DNA of 64,000 bases from Hepsetus odoe (taxonomy: Eukaryota > Chordata > Actinopteri > Characiformes > Hepsetidae). The DNA lies in contig CM029384.1 in the NCBI GenBank assembly GCA_017165825.1, positions 14,044,215 through 14,108,214 on the forward strand, written 5' to 3'. Shown here piece by piece: positions 11,696 to 24,092 of this stretch. Below the pieces are notes generated by a model, which had not been told where the DNA came from, did no database searches, and saw nothing but the letters and a program-made list of their open reading frames with translations. Within the stretch, counting starts at the first letter, position 1, and each line of letters begins with the position of its first letter. A program made the translations under genes and the position numbers.

Positions 11696-14600
11696 ACTAA
11701 AGGAATACATTTGCATTTTCATCTTGTTCTTTGCCTGCTGCATTTTTTTCATACCATCAAAAAAACACCACAAAAAACATTTTAAAGCACTTCCTTGTTC
11801 TTAGAAAACAGTCTGCAGTTAGAAATAAAGCTGGAGAACGCCTTTAAATAAAGCTTAAACAGAATTTTTAAGTAGGGAGCAGTATCATTATGTTCGTAGC
11901 ACTAATAGCCATATTGTTATTGCAGGAACAACCTTAGATCTCTATTTTTTTCATTGTTGACTTTTTATTACAATAATTTTGAAACTCCAGCAGTCATTTA
12001 TACCATGGAAAAACTACACAACGATCCAATAAAAATGCTAAAAGTTCAAAATCACTAAACGGTGAAATATTGTTTCGTTAACTTGCACTGCAATTTAGAG
12101 TTTTTATTTCTCCTGCAAGGGTCCTTTTTGGAGATACAAGGTTTAATTTCAACAGTGCTGATAAAAGTGCATATATAGATTTAAGTAAGTGGAATTGTAT
12201 TCCATATCTAGTGAATGCTAGGCAGTTTTTTTCAACTATGTAGGTCTATTTAGCATACTTAAATAAGAGCTTCTTTGTTTGATTTTCTTCTTTTAGAGAA
12301 AATCAGCTCAAATGTGTATTGGAGTTTTTATTGGAGTTCTGTAAAAAGTGCAGGCACTTTAAATGTTAACCAACTTTCATTAAGAGAGCTATATCGCTTG
12401 ATGTTATTTCTTCTAAGACATATTACTGATGATAAATGACGTAATGTAGACATGCTACTGGTTTCATTCACTGTTTCCTCTATCCATCGAGCTGGTTCCT
12501 CTTCTAACTCTTGGTTCCTCTCAGCATTTCTTCTTCAGGCTCTTCAAGAGTTTTTCCTGAAACCGTCACTCTCTGCAGTGCCCATTGGCAAGAGGGCATC
12601 TGGAAAGCTGTTGATCAGTATCAGTGTTAAATGTACAATATAATGTGCTGTAAATGAACTAAAAGTACACTTTTAAGCATTCGAGAGCCAAAATTTTGTA
12701 CATAGCAAAAATGACGCTGAATGTAGGCTATGCTAGCTTTGTTATGTTGACCCTCTCATATACCATGTAGAAGAAAGCAGTGGTTGAAAAAGAAAACCCC
12801 CAAGAGCTTATGGTATGGTATGCATTGTCATTTGCAGCATGACTCGCATATCATGATAACAATGTGCTCTCGGTATGTTGGCCGGCCCTTACTCTGGTCA
12901 CTCCGACCTGTTGATCTCTCTGACCCTTGGCTGACCTTCTTCTTCTATGCCCTAGTACCTGTTCCCAGGGATTCAGAAAATAAAAAGGCAAACAAAAACA
13001 AACAAAACGAAAACCCAGTGGCCTAGTCCTGCGCGGGTCAGTGCCTGACTCATCCTCTTTTGTGTTTAACAGCACCATACTATCCCACGGACTCAGCGGA
13101 TGTCTGCTTCAACTGTGTTATCATCATCTGAGCATATTCATGGTAGTGTGTCTCTGTGTGTGTGCGTGTGTGTGTGTGTGTGTAAAACTTTGATGTACAT
13201 TCCCTGACCTCTTTGCAACCCCAGGCAAGTCTAAAGAGACAGCAGCAGCTGAGGCCTGGAAACAGAGAGTTTTTCCACTGTTGTTCCACTGCCGCTGGCT
13301 AATCCAACAGATGAACCGTACAAAATAAAACAAAAAAACTGAAAAGAGATAAAGCAGAAAAGAAGAGCGTGAACTCACCTGGTGTCACCTAATTGTGATT
13401 TCTTGGTGGACAAATTTTGCAATGGTTAAAATTAGAGGTTAAAATTTTTATCACTCAAAGATTTTTTTAAGCAACTCAGTGTAAGTGTTCCGAACATGAA
13501 TTCATTCATCTGAAAACACCTTGTCCTGAATTTACTTCACCTACACACAAAGAAGAGGTTCTCACTGGGGTAATGCTGTCCCACCAGAAGAATGGGATCT
13601 AATGTGTGGCAGTAATATAGCAATATAGAAATCAAATATCTATGTGAATCAGTTAATGACCCATCTTTCCATAATGTGCTTTCTAAATGCGCACAGTCAG
13701 GGAGAGTCTACAAATTAACTGAGCATTTTTACTTGATGGAGGTGGAACATAATCTTATTGGTTAACATTATTCTTACTTGCCTGCTGGTTCATAATGTAT
13801 TGTTTTTAATATCACCAGGGATTGATACAAACAAATAAAACCAAAAAGACAATTTTCTGTGTTTAGTCACTGTGACATTGTCCCCCCTTCTGCACAAACT
13901 GTCCTAGAAGCTGAATATCGAACTATAATTAATATGTATATCTATAAACTATTTTTATCCTGATTTATGTTTCAAAACCGCTTACTGATGCAACATAAAA
14001 CACTAATGCTTTTGCCATGTACTTGAAACTTATTATCACGGCAACAGAATATTGTCCCCTAGGTACAGCATATTGTCCCCAAGGTACAGTATATTGACCT
14101 TTCAACAGGACAAGATATGAGAACCATATGCCACAATATTTGAGTCACTAAAAACAGTGAGGTTTCTGGCAGAGCTCCATTTTGGCAAAGTCTGCATCTA
14201 CCTGACATCAGTAATGAAAGTCTGCCCTGCCATCAGGATGAAAGTTTAACAAAATACATACAGATGTGTGGATTTTTATATGGATAATTAATTCTGAGGG
14301 ATAATTTGGTAGTGTTAGCAAATTAATATCCTCAGTCCAAAAAAAAAAACAGCTGTTATTTAGCTTAATGTAATGGCTCCATCCAAAACTGCATATTACT
14401 ACACTAAAAAGTAAAAATAGTGCAAAGCTATTGGGTATGCACTCCATAGTAATACAGTAAACAAAGCAAAAAAAATGTGCAGTTTGAGTCTGTTCTGCTC
14501 ATCAAGGCAACCGTGTCGGTTAACAAAGACAAGCCGTGCCAGAACAATGTGGTAACGTTACGAAAAGAAATACAATTATTAATATTTGAGCTTAGATTTG

Positions 14601-14964
14601 ATGACGTTTTTTACTGCAAAGCTGTGAGAACTACTGGTTGATATTCTTTCATTCTTATTTAACTGCAAAAGTCAACTTATCTTCTCTGGGCTTTGATTCT
14701 CTGATCAGTGCATGATGCATGAATTAGACAAAAACTACAAGGCCTTGTTGCTAAAAAAACATGGTAAAAATATGTGGCAGGCCATGGAAGAAAGGTTTGT
14801 TTTGTCCTTTAAAGGTGTGATGTGGAAACGAAAAATTATTTATTCTCAAATACATCATGTGTTTACAGATTTGCCAAAACAAAAATAAATCATCTAATTG
14901 TTGAGGTGTGTTTTAGCACTGAAATCTTATTCTGGCTAATTCTTATGATGCACTCCTAGTTTTA
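11696..14964. other. intergenic, no gene seen
   Basis: AT-rich sequence with a (TG)n run at 13147-13183. No ORF has a recognisable domain. A pair of 'attgtcccc.aggtacag' direct repeats lies at 14051-14088. Confidence 0.5.
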
Positions 14965-15016
14965 AAGTGAAAGTAACAAGCTGTTATCGTGAAACACAGC
15001 ACAACACACAATCTTG
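14965..15016 (-). repeat. SINE S1 3'-tail fragment
   Basis: 'aagtgaaagtaacaagctg' followed by 'cgtgaaacacagcacaac' equals the reverse of the S1 tail. Only the last 50 bp or so remain. Confidence 0.55.
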
Positions 15017-17120
15017 ACTTCATTACAGTAGATGACTTTGTGAACTAAATCAGTAATAGAACTCTTTTAAACCCGACACATTTAGTCTGCCTCATCTAGA
15101 CAAGAGCAAGACTTTGATTCAAGATCTTCAGCACATAATCTGGCATGGGGGTTCCCAAGCTTTTGCAACTTGCTCATTGCACTTTCAACCACAAAAGCTT
15201 TTGCAGCCCGCAAGACTACTTAATCAAGCCAGTCCTTTGAAAGGCAAACAAATATTCTACATTTACATCTACAACAATCTACTGTTGTGCTAAGAATGTT
15301 CCACCCCCTGAACAATATCTCCTCATTAAAGGTCCTGATCCCTCATTCATTGGTTAATGGGGGAAAACAAATAATGCAGAGACACAGTAATATGTGACTA
15401 TTCATTTGGTAAGCAAAGGTAGTTGAACCTACTTAAATGGCTTTTCGAAGTAGACTTGGATTTTAGACAACTTTCACTTCTGTTTTTAGAGAGAATTAGA
15501 TCCACATCGGTACAATGACTATTACACAAGTCTGTACTTTATAAATTAGCTGAGCATCAGCAGAGCTGTATGGGTGTGATGAATAGTATGTAAGAATGCG
15601 AAGGTCACACTTTATTGGACAAAAAAAAAGGGAAAAAAAAGAAACCTGGCATATATTCCCATATTGAATATACATTAGCAGACAGCTTGAGCTCTGAATG
15701 TATACACAGTCAAATGGGACTGAAACAAGAAATTTGCAAACACAATGAATTAGAAAAACAAGCATTAGAAGGAAAATAGATAAAAATAATGCACTTCTGA
15801 TTATTTAGAAGGAGTACAGCAATGCTGGTAATATACACATGGGGTAAAATATTTGCTGCTATCGAAGTGCAGACTCTAAAGCTTTCTTTCGAGAGTGATA
15901 TGTCAGCACAGCTGAACTAGCTCAATGATCCAACAGAACTAGTTTTTCCTCCATCTACCAGACATTATGTGAACATAGCACCACCCCCAGCTTCCCCTAC
16001 CAACCATTTGGGGTAACAACCTTTTGCCACAACACCAGAAGCTAAACCCCAGCATTTGCAATGCTTTGGTGCATTATCTATAATATGATTGTCTATTTTA
16101 TGTTATCTTTAATGTACTTCTATTAAAAGCACTTTTTTCAAGGCTACCACCCAAGAATACTCTCATGACTACCATCCAAAAGCCCATCATCACTTTCTGG
16201 GACCAGAAAGCATCAGTTTAAGCAATGTGATACTGGGTTGCTAGGCTGCAGGCACAATTCTTGTACCCTAAATGTATCAGAAAGTTGCACTGGTTTACTG
16301 TACCAGGACTAAGCCTTATTTGAGTAACTTACATAAATGTTTCCATCTAGTGTTTCAAACTTGCTAATTCTGCCTCTGTGGAACTCACCTACCAAAACTT
16401 TTAGCAAATATATTTCAATGATGCCCTCTAGTGTTTCCCAGACAAAGCCTAGTTTTAACAAATACACACTTAAGTTTGCTCCTCCCTGGAGGTTATTTCA
16501 CAAAGCATCTTAAAAGCATCAGGGAACACAGTGTGATTTTTTTAATGTTACTAATAGACCTGTCATGATTATTACATGATCCCAATGCTCAATGATCTGG
16601 AATGATTGCAGTTAAATAAGGTCAACTCACTGATTTTCTACAGTCATTAAAGTTCAACTATATTGTCAGAATTAGCAGATTGGGAGTTTTGAAGTGAAGT
16701 CAAATAAATGAAGTGATTCACTGTACTACATATTGTCTGCGAACACGTTTATGTTAGTACATCAAAGTGTTGGTGACAAATAGAGCACTGAGGTACTCAT
16801 TTTATTGCTGTTTGTGCACCCTGGTAACGATGCCATGGCCGGGTCAATGAATGGAAAGACGGGTGACTAAATGGACAAGTGAAGAAGGCCAAATACTTAA
16901 TATGAAACAGATCACTGATATGATATACTTGTATTGAGGGCCCAGGAGAGTAAGATAAACTTACTTAGGGGAAAAAATCTGAGATAATGTTCCCCGGTGC
17001 TTTAAACCAAAAGCGGGGACTGTCCAAAAAGAATGCTTGACACGTGTTTGCATACTGGAAAGTCTTCAATTTTAGCTTATCTGATTAAAACTTTTCTTAC
17101 ATTTCAACCTCAACCACAAA
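15017..17120. other. intergenic, no gene seen
   Basis: AT-rich. About 15148-15230 has 'gggttcccaagctttt' and 'gcagcccgc' blocks reminiscent of decayed hAT elements. A CTCF-like word (reverse of ACACTAGAGGGCA) lies at 16422-16434. No coding evidence. Confidence 0.4.
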
Positions 17121-17133
17121 GCATGCTCAAGCT

Positions 17134-18184
17134 TTTATTTCTTACTCATATAACCTATTAACTACTTATAATAAGTTATTTTGCACCGTCTTATATGTAG
17201 TTACTGAATGACATATTAGGCTGTGGACTTAAGAAAAGCTTCAGCTTTGTGAAATAACCCTTATTGCTCCACAAGGTCTCACTGAGTAGGAAATATCTTA
17301 CTCTTTATCTTTCCCTTTAATATCACGCTAGTGGCATCTCCCTTCAAAGTCTTGAAAGCAATGGTGCATCACCATAGGCTGGTTATATTTCATGTTCATG
17401 GCAAGTAAAATCTCCCCAAATGCCTTCATGTGTAATACTGATTTGCAAAGAACATACGCAACATAGAATGGGGCTACACTTAGTTGGTCCTTCTAAAAGG
17501 ACCCGTTCAGGATTTTTTTTGTGTGCGTCCACTATAATTTGCATGGCTTTTTCATATCAGTCCACTGGAATATTTATGTCTTGTTCCTGCAAGTAAATTA
17601 TTTACACGTCTTTTTACGTGTCTTCACCACCAGAGCAGACGCCACCATGGTCCTGTAGAGATGTAAACAATTTTGAATCTTTGAATTTCCAGTCTGGCTT
17701 TGCTGTGTGCTGCAGCGTGATCATCATCTGCTGGTGGAGGTGGTACTGTATAAAAATTGGCTGCTGGTTTAGGGGATCATTGCTGAACTAGTCAACTTAA
17801 AGTGTGGGTAGCAGTAGCAGTAAACTCAAACGAGAGCAATACAAAATCCAAGTCGCATCCTCCGGCCGAGCGAGCCCTTCCTTAGAGAAGTCCTCATGCT
17901 TCAGGAGCTGGTGATTGTCAGCAGCAGTTCTGAGTCAGAAAGCTCTGAGTCAGTCTCTTTTTCCAGTCAAGAATGAAAAAATATCCAAACACTTACATTC
18001 GCCCCCTGCCTGCTCCTGCTCTGCAGGGGAAGCTATTAAAACAAGTTTCAGGGTGTTCTAAATGTGCTTTTTCTAAAAAAATACAGGCTTCATTTACAGC
18101 AAAGTAGTCTTGTGAGTATCTGTTAGAATTCTGGGTTGAGGAGAGTCTGAATGTGTAAAAGCGTGTGTATGTCTGAGTGTGAGA
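17134..18184 (-). other. nherf2: probable NHERF2 3' UTR, end uncertain
   Basis: This is the sequence downstream of the NHERF2 stop codon on the minus strand. The reverse strand has AATAAA at 17139-17134, which is one possible polyadenylation signal. No transcript evidence is available, and nearer or further sites could be used. The extent is inferred only from the stop codon and this hexamer. Confidence 0.3.
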
Positions 18185-18352
18185 TCAGAAGTTGCTAAAG
18201 ATCTCGTATTTCTTATTCCAGTCCATCTGGGGTGCTCTCTTCTTGGCGCGCTTGGCATGGGCCTTTTCTTTTGCCTCTGCTGCCGTGGGGCTCAACCTCA
18301 GGCCTATCTCAGCAAAGGGGTCCAGCAAGCGGCTTCCACCATCCTCTGAGCT
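18185..18352 (-). CDS. nherf2: NHERF2 last coding exon (ezrin-binding tail)
   Basis: NHERF2 is a cytoplasmic PDZ scaffold. It ties membrane transporters and receptors (classically the Na+/H+ exchanger NHE3) to ezrin/radixin/moesin and cortical actin. This exon encodes 55 residues and a TGA stop. It contains 'GLRLSPTAAEAKEKAHAKRA' and ends in 'KRAPQMDWNKKYEIFSNF', the conserved ERM-binding helix and extreme C terminus of NHERF2. The acceptor is TTCTGCAG next to base 18352. The exon starts in phase 0, matching the phase-0 donor of the exon at 20068-20171. NHERF1 shares the MDW...LFSNL-type tail, but 'LSPTAAEAKEKA' and the IFSNF ending favour NHERF2. Confidence 0.95.
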   Translation of the reverse strand, partial: SSEDGGSRLLDPFAEIGLRLSPTAAEAKEKAHAKRAKKRAPQMDWNKKYEIFSNF

Positions 18353-18854
18353 CTGCAGAAATGACACGCACAAAGGCAGAATCATGTATTACACAAGAGA
18401 GGATTGTAGGATGTACATTACACAATAGACACTGCGTATCAAAAGTCTTAGAACAACTTGGCCTTTTTAAACATTTCCTGCAAGGAGTGAGAGATCTGTC
18501 AACAGAATTTTATGTTGTTTGCAACATTTTTTCCTAATTCTAAGATCTTTAAAATGCAGCCTATTTTAATAGTTTTAGATTTTAATTCTCATTTTCAACA
18601 GTGTCTTGACAGTCCATTTAAAATGGGGAGAAATCCCCCAGCTTAGTTTATGACTTATAAATGGGTGTTTAAAATACTTTAATATGATTTTTGGAAAGAT
18701 TGGCATCCAACATACTGCATAAGGTTTGATTTGAACTTGATTTGGGCTGGGTTGGATATACGCTTATTGGGACAAAATTACTGATATTGGCACTTTCATT
18801 TTTTAAAACCAAAAGTATTTTGAAAGTAATATTTAGTATGGGAGTAGGGAAGCT

Positions 18855-18965
18855 GCATCAGAGAGCTGAGACTGCGTTGGTTCGGAAATATGCAGGAGAG
18901 ATGGGGAGCATATTGAGCCACTGTTGCGACCCCTAAAAGGAGCAACCGAAAGGGGAAGAAGCTGT
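18855..18965 (+). mobile_element. RTE LINE 3'-end fragment
   Basis: 'gcgttggttcggaaatatgc' corresponds to the RWFGHV region. The family's 3' end follows ('gttgcgacccctaaaaggag', then 'caaccgaaaggggaag'). The part between them is deleted. Same family as 4729-5303. Confidence 0.65.
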
Positions 18966-19023
18966 GTTCCAAATGCTGGGCTATGGAGAAAGGTGAGTGA
19001 TCGGTAGTGCTGTCCTATGTCTA

Positions 19024-19262
19024 TGGGGCAGTGGTGGCCTAGTAGTTAGGGAGTTGCCCCAGATCGGAAGATTGTGGGTTCGATTCCTTCACCAGTAGGT
19101 TGCCATGAGGAACCCTTGAGCAATATACCATCCCCATCACTGCTTCCAATAGCTGTGCCCTGCTGCACACGTGTGTATGGGTGAAACGCTGAGGTTGAAT
19201 TTCAATGTGTTGTGCTGTGCTGCGCTGCGTTTCACAATGACAAGGATTTTCACTTTTCATGT
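19024..19262 (+). repeat. tRNA-derived SINE S1, full length
   Basis: A-box-like 'tggcctagtagttaggg', B-box 'gggttcgattcc' and body 'aggttgccatgaggaaccc', then the 'gtgtgtatgggtgaaacgc' module and the tail 'ttcacaatgacaaggatt'. The layout is that of a Pol III SINE with a tRNA-like head. Confidence 0.85.
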
Positions 19263-20016
19263 CTTTCTGTATCATCATTTAAACCTGTCGGTTAAAGGAG
19301 TCAAAGTGAAATTCAGCAGGGAGAATACCAACAATGCAAATGTTAAGCTGGCAACACAACATTAATGTGAATGATGTGACAGGAAGAGCAGTTAAACTTG
19401 TCTAGACACACAACCACAGAAACAACACACTGTATATTTTATTGCCATTTTTAGACAGTGTGAAGTGGCTGGCATCATCTCTAGGCATGTCCATTCATTT
19501 GTTTTTTCATCAGATCAGTGTGAGCAAAAAATTATGGCCGACAGATGACTGTGAATAATAGATCAGCCGCATCCACAAAAAGCGACAGAATGTAGGCTGC
19601 ATTTCTCAGCTGTTTTTGAAAAATTCCTCTGATTGGAAGTTTTTAAAATGTATAAATCAACCGTAATACTGATTGCATCAAAGTGAAAGTTTCATTGTGT
19701 TAAAAATCACCGACCCATCCATCTGTAGGATTTTAAAATCCGGTGCCAAAAAGATCCTCAAATCCTCCAACTCTTCAACACAGACTACTGCTGTTTAGAG
19801 GAGAGGATAAATAATACTTTCGTGGTTGTCATAAAAAAAAATAAGTGATCCCAGGCTCAAATTTAACCAGGAAATAGGAGAAAATATCAGAGTTAAGTTA
19901 CTGTAGACTGAAAAGGAACACATCACTGAGTTTTGATGGCCAATAAAAGTGCATATTAAACCAAATCAATAATCAATCAACACTTCTAGTAATCATGCAG
20001 TTATTTAACTCTCTCT

Positions 20017-20066
20017 CTCACACACACACACACACATGCATGTGCACACACACATACGCAGACACA
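20017..20066. repeat. (CA)n microsatellite, interrupted
   Basis: CA-rich tract with interruptions, ending right beside the NHERF2 linker exon donor (20068). Confidence 0.85.
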
Positions 20067-20067
20067 C

Positions 20068-20171
20068 CTGCATGGTGGTGTCCTGGCTGCTGTGATCTGA
20101 GTGCATTGACTGGGATGTGGAGCGGCCGTTGACATGAGGTGAGCCGTTAGTAATGGACTGATTCTCCAAAC
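20068..20171 (-). CDS. nherf2: NHERF2 linker exon between PDZ2 and tail
   Basis: 104-nt exon with acceptor CTTTTTCAG before base 20171 and donor GTGTGTCT after base 20068. It is entered with two bases that complete a Gly codon from the previous exon, then reads 'LENQSITNGSPHVNG', 'RSTSQSMHSDHSSQDTTMQ' and leaves in phase 0. This matches the Ser/Asn/Gly-rich, weakly conserved linker of NHERF2 ('TNG...LNG' type). The phases fit both neighbouring exons exactly, which is the main support. Low sequence conservation here is normal for the family. Confidence 0.88.
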
Positions 20172-20364
20172 CTGAAAAAGAGAAGAGAAGCAGTCACACT
20201 TTTTTCCCCTAAAACAGACCAACATCATCACAATCTTTCAGAGCATGGCAGGAGTTTGGTCAATGTACTTCGTCAAATAAATCCTTCCCATGCAGGCTTT
20301 TTCATGAATACTGCTTATTGAAGTATCAGAACAAATTGTTGAGTATGCAGAATTTATTTTTCTA

Positions 20365-20605
20365 AAAAGGCAAGGAAACACCCTGGACAGGTTGCCAGTA
20401 CATCGCAGGGCAGACACAGGCAAACACACTCACACCTGCAGGCAATTTAGCATCTCCAAGACCTGCATGTCTTTGGATGGTGGGAGGAAACCCACACAGA
20501 AACAGAGAGAACATGCAAACTCCACACAGAAAGGACCCGGACTGTCCCGCCTTGGAATCGAACTCCTCGCTGTGAGGCGACAGCGCTACCCACTGTGCCA
20601 CCCTT
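20365..20605 (-). repeat. tRNA-derived SINE with LINE-like tail (family S2)
   Basis: In reverse it begins 'gggtggcacagtgggtagcg', has the tRNA-like 'gctgtcgcctcacagc' and 'gagttcgattcc' boxes, and then the 'tgtgtggagtttgcatgttc' and 'cctcccaccatccaaagaca' modules. It ends in 'ctgccctgcgatgtactggc' and 'aacctgtccagggtg'. This is a very common teleost repeat. The extreme 3' end is missing. Confidence 0.75.
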
Positions 20606-20913
20606 AAATGATGAAGCTGATTTTTTTTTCGTACTATAAAATATATCATAAAAAAATGTTTTAACAATGGCAACACCAAAAGTTCATTATGTGCCTAGAA
20701 AACTTCACAAAGAAAGGGCTTGTCTGTGCTAACACTGACCTCCTGTTAACTGTTAAAATTGAGCCATAGGTCCATAGGTAAGTACCCTACCACTAGACCA
20801 CTGCCACCCCTATGGGATCTGGGATATGGCACCTCAACATCTGGGATATGGCACCTCAAAAAAGACCTCTTCATCCTGTGCTGGTGTCAACATTATTTCT
20901 CAAATTATTAACT

Positions 20914-21159
20914 TTATGGGGCAGTGGTGTCCTAGTGGTTCGGGCGTTGGCCACAGGATCGGGGGTTCGAACCCCTTCCCAATGGGTTGCTCTGAGGTAC
21001 CCTTGAGCAAGGTGCCGTCCCCGTCCCCCGCTCCTCCCTGCGATGGGCTGGCGACCTGTCCAGGGTGCGTCCCCCGTCCTCGCCCTGTGTGCGCTGGGTT
21101 GGACACCAGCACTCCCCCGCGACCGCGTTTGGGACAAGCGGCAGAAAATGAATGGATGG
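20914..21159 (+). repeat. chimeric SINE: S1 head with Rex3-like tail
   Basis: The head is S1 ('cagtggtgtcctagtggttc', 'gggggttcgaacccc', 'ggtacccttgagcaaggtgc'). The S1 tail is replaced by 'tgcgatgggctggcgacctg' and 'tccagggtgcg', ending 'gacaagcggcagaaaatgaa' plus 'tggatgg'. That end closely resembles the Rex3 3' terminus at 29250-29295. It is flanked by ATTATTAACT at 20904-20913 and 21160-21169, so the chimera moved as one unit. Confidence 0.9.
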
Positions 21160-21181
21160 ATTATTAACTGCACAATCATAC

Positions 21182-21335
21182 CTTTAACATGGTTGCCAGT
21201 AGGGGTGATGCCCAGCTTTTTGAAATGCTCATCTGTGTCCGGATCCACCACCAGCAAACGTGTTTCGTCCCCTCCACGCTTGATGAAGGCCACAACCTCA
21301 GCATGCCGCATGCTTTCAATGTTCACCCCATTCAC
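21182..21335 (-). CDS. nherf2: NHERF2 PDZ2 second exon
   Basis: 154-nt exon with acceptor CTCATGCAG before base 21335 and donor GTATGATT after base 21182. It encodes 51 residues plus one base: 'VNGVNIESMRHAEVVAFIKR', 'GGDETRLLVVDPDTDEHFKK', 'LGITPTGNHVK'. This is the second half of PDZ2, including the alpha-B helix (MRHAEVVAFIK, whose first His is the class-I PDZ ligand-selecting residue) and the final beta strand TRLLVVD. It matches NHERF family PDZ2, closest to NHERF2 ('RHAEVVASIK...TDEHFKRL...TPTEEHVEG' type). The break before VNG is the typical NHERF exon junction. Confidence 0.96.
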
Positions 21336-23484
21336 CTGCATGAGAAGGGGGGAGACGGAGAGAGGGAGATAGATTAGAATCGCCTGAAAGCAACAGGTCT
21401 TTTATCCTCTTGGTCTGTCTCGAGGAGCGCAGATCTGAGAAGGCACTGGAGCTCTTCCTCACCTCTTATTGGGATTAAGTAAACACACACATTTGGTAAA
21501 GTTATAAGGTCAGTGTATTATTTTCTCTCCACTCTCCTATGCAGACTCCCTTTCATTCTCCTGCAGAATAAGAAAATAAGCAACCGAAGGAATACGAAAG
21601 TTGTGTTATAAAAACTAAAAAAAGGCAGTAGTTATGGTGATTGTTTTAATTTAGCTTTAATTTATTCTAATCACATTCAAATTCAAAGTGGTACTTGGCC
21701 ACAAGGTGGCACTCTAGGGTGGTTTTCATTCTGTCAATTTTGACAGAGTTGGAAAGAACCATGGAAACAGGTCGGATATTTTCCATTTAACTGTCACAAT
21801 AGTTACTTTTTGCTTTTAAATTTATAGCGCAATAGAGGGTAAGAAATGGAGAGTCTCTCTGCAGTGTGTGAAGAAGAGGCAGATGTTCTGCTATTCAATT
21901 TGGCTTACCTTCCTTCTCTTCCTTGGTGTCTTTAACCAAAATGTTTTTTTTTCTTTTGCCCTTAGTCGCCCTTCTTTTCTCTTTTAGTCGCTTAGCAACA
22001 CATTTGGCAGTGGGATTGGATTCACCGAATAGAAAAGGGGCCGTAAAAGAGGGAGCAAAATTAGGTCTGAAAATCTAATCTCGAAAAACGCCCCTAATCA
22101 CCTCAAAACTACATGATGTGTTGTTTATGTGCGAAAGGTTTCGTTTATTAGAACATTTTCAGCAGGCTTGGAAAGGACCTGGGGGCAGGTAGCACTAAGC
22201 AATTAAATATTGATGATGAGACTGTTGTTGTGGCAATAGTGTGGGGTTTCAGGTGACAGCGCCTTGGGGTGAGAGGGGGAGCGAGAGTGTATGTGTGTGT
22301 TTTCTTCGAATGAATAACTGAATAAAACAGAAAAGAAAACAGAAAAAAAACTACTGATATATTTCTTCCCTTACACAGTAGATCAGTCAGGACATGTTGG
22401 GTGTCCAAAATAACAACTTTTGATTTATCAATATGGCATATCAAGCAACGCCAAACCTTTGACTTAAACCACACTTTCGCTGTACAGTAAAGCCATATAG
22501 ACCTGCTCATGATGTTTCATATCTTTTATGACCAGGATCAACATGAACATGTCATTTCACCTCTCTTTTATCAGCTGATTTGCAGGATGACACAAAAGTC
22601 ATATATATGATAAATAAATGACAATAAATGAATGGACTAATTAATGAATTCTTGGCCTTTGTCAGTTTTATTTCATTTTTTATTTTAGACAAGTGTGACA
22701 CTAAATCCTATGAGATTCCCCATTTTCACAGCAGCATTAAAATGCAATTTTACACTGTTTTTAAGGTCCCTCAGTTCAGCTTTGTGTTTTAAGATTTTAA
22801 ATAATAAAATATATGATAAAAAATGTACAAAATAAATATACATTTTTTTTATGTTTGCATAGACATCTGAGAAATCAATTTCCATGTTGTTTCCTTGGGT
22901 CATTTTGTAAAGTAAGACATTTTGCAGAAAATTCCAGAGAAAGAGTGAAAATGAGAGGTCCAAGTGATTCCTCACAACAGCCTGTGGTGGGGATGCAGTG
23001 GTAGAAGAAGAAAAAAGATGAGTGAAAAATAAAAAGAGCCAGTCTGCCTGCAGGCTGGGAAATTTCTTGAGGATTAGTGATGGGAAGATGGCTCAGTTAA
23101 AGGGAAAAACTTCTTCAGCTGCATGTTGTTGTGTGATCTGACCCAAAAGTGTGTTTCTAACTGTGTCAGGCGAGCTTGAGTGAATCCTGCCTACATCAGC
23201 AAAAACACGGCGTTCTGTCATACAGGTCATACGGGGAACTGCTATGAACCACAAATCTGACATGTGCACTGAAAACTGTTTCACAAAGACTAAGACAATA
23301 AGCTGCAAGGCTGCAAATATTAGTCAACAAAGCTGATTATTGACTGCATACATACAATTTTGCTGTTTCTCTTAAGGTTAGCGTACAGATACACTCCAGT
23401 TATTAGTTTTTCATTCACAATATTTGGCAAAAAAAATCACTGTATTGGTGATGTGGTGGCTGCAGCTCTACAGCACAGACCAAT

Positions 23485-23487
<3 letters not shown>

Positions 23488-23569
<82 letters not shown>

Positions 23570-23581
23570 GTGTGTGTGTGT
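23488..23581. repeat. (GT)n microsatellite
   Basis: About 47 GT units with one CG interruption near 23565, followed by a purine-rich (GA-rich) stretch to 23692. Confidence 0.95.
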
Positions 23582-24092
23582 TTGGAGGGGGAAATAGAGA
23601 CAGAGCAAGAGCAAGAGTCAGAGCCAGAGACAGCAAGAGGAAGAGAGAGAAAGACCAAGAAAGTGAGAAAGAAAGAGAGAGTGAGAGGGAGATAATCATC
23701 AGCTAAAATAAACAGGTATTCAATCTGCTTGGTCCCTCGTAAGCACACCATTTCAGATATGAGGGACACTAGAGCTCTAATAATCTCTCTCAGGGATCAA
23801 GTAATGATGACACTGAAGTCTGTCAAGTCGTAAGGTCAATGTTCTTTCTCTCTTTCCTTTCACTACTTCCCTCTTACTCTTTCATTCTCCCAGCCGGTGA
23901 CACTCTCAGGACAATGTAAATGATGATTGCACTCCTGCAATTCATACTTTTCCATACTTTAACTCAAACTCATTCAGGCAAGAGAAAGCGCCAGGGAGGG
24001 GAGAAATGACCTCTCCAGCAGGCTCAGGACACACACTACAAGTAAAAGAGAGCCTTGGCTAAAAATAGAGGTATGGTAATATCATCAACATC

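Larger units (their letters stand above)
18353..20067 (-). other. NHERF2 last intron
   Basis: Intron between the linker exon and the tail exon. It contains an RTE tail fragment (18855-18965), a SINE (19024-19262) and a (CA)n tract (20017-20066) ending next to the upstream donor. No further exon was seen, although mammalian NHERF2 has a small extra exon in this part of the gene. Confidence 0.7.
20172..21181 (-). other. NHERF2 intron with two SINEs
   Basis: Intron between the second PDZ2 exon and the linker exon. It holds a reverse-strand SINE (20365-20605) and a forward SINE (20914-21159) that ends only 22 bases from the donor at 21181. Confidence 0.85.

Noticed and set aside
18192..18537. 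Plus-strand ORFs over the NHERF2 last exon
   Set aside because: Antisense to the confirmed minus-strand coding exon.
23360..23769. Cys-Val / His-Thr ORFs over the (GT)n tract
   Set aside because: Low-complexity translation artefact, also seen at 446-492, 40087-40122 and 63228-63330.
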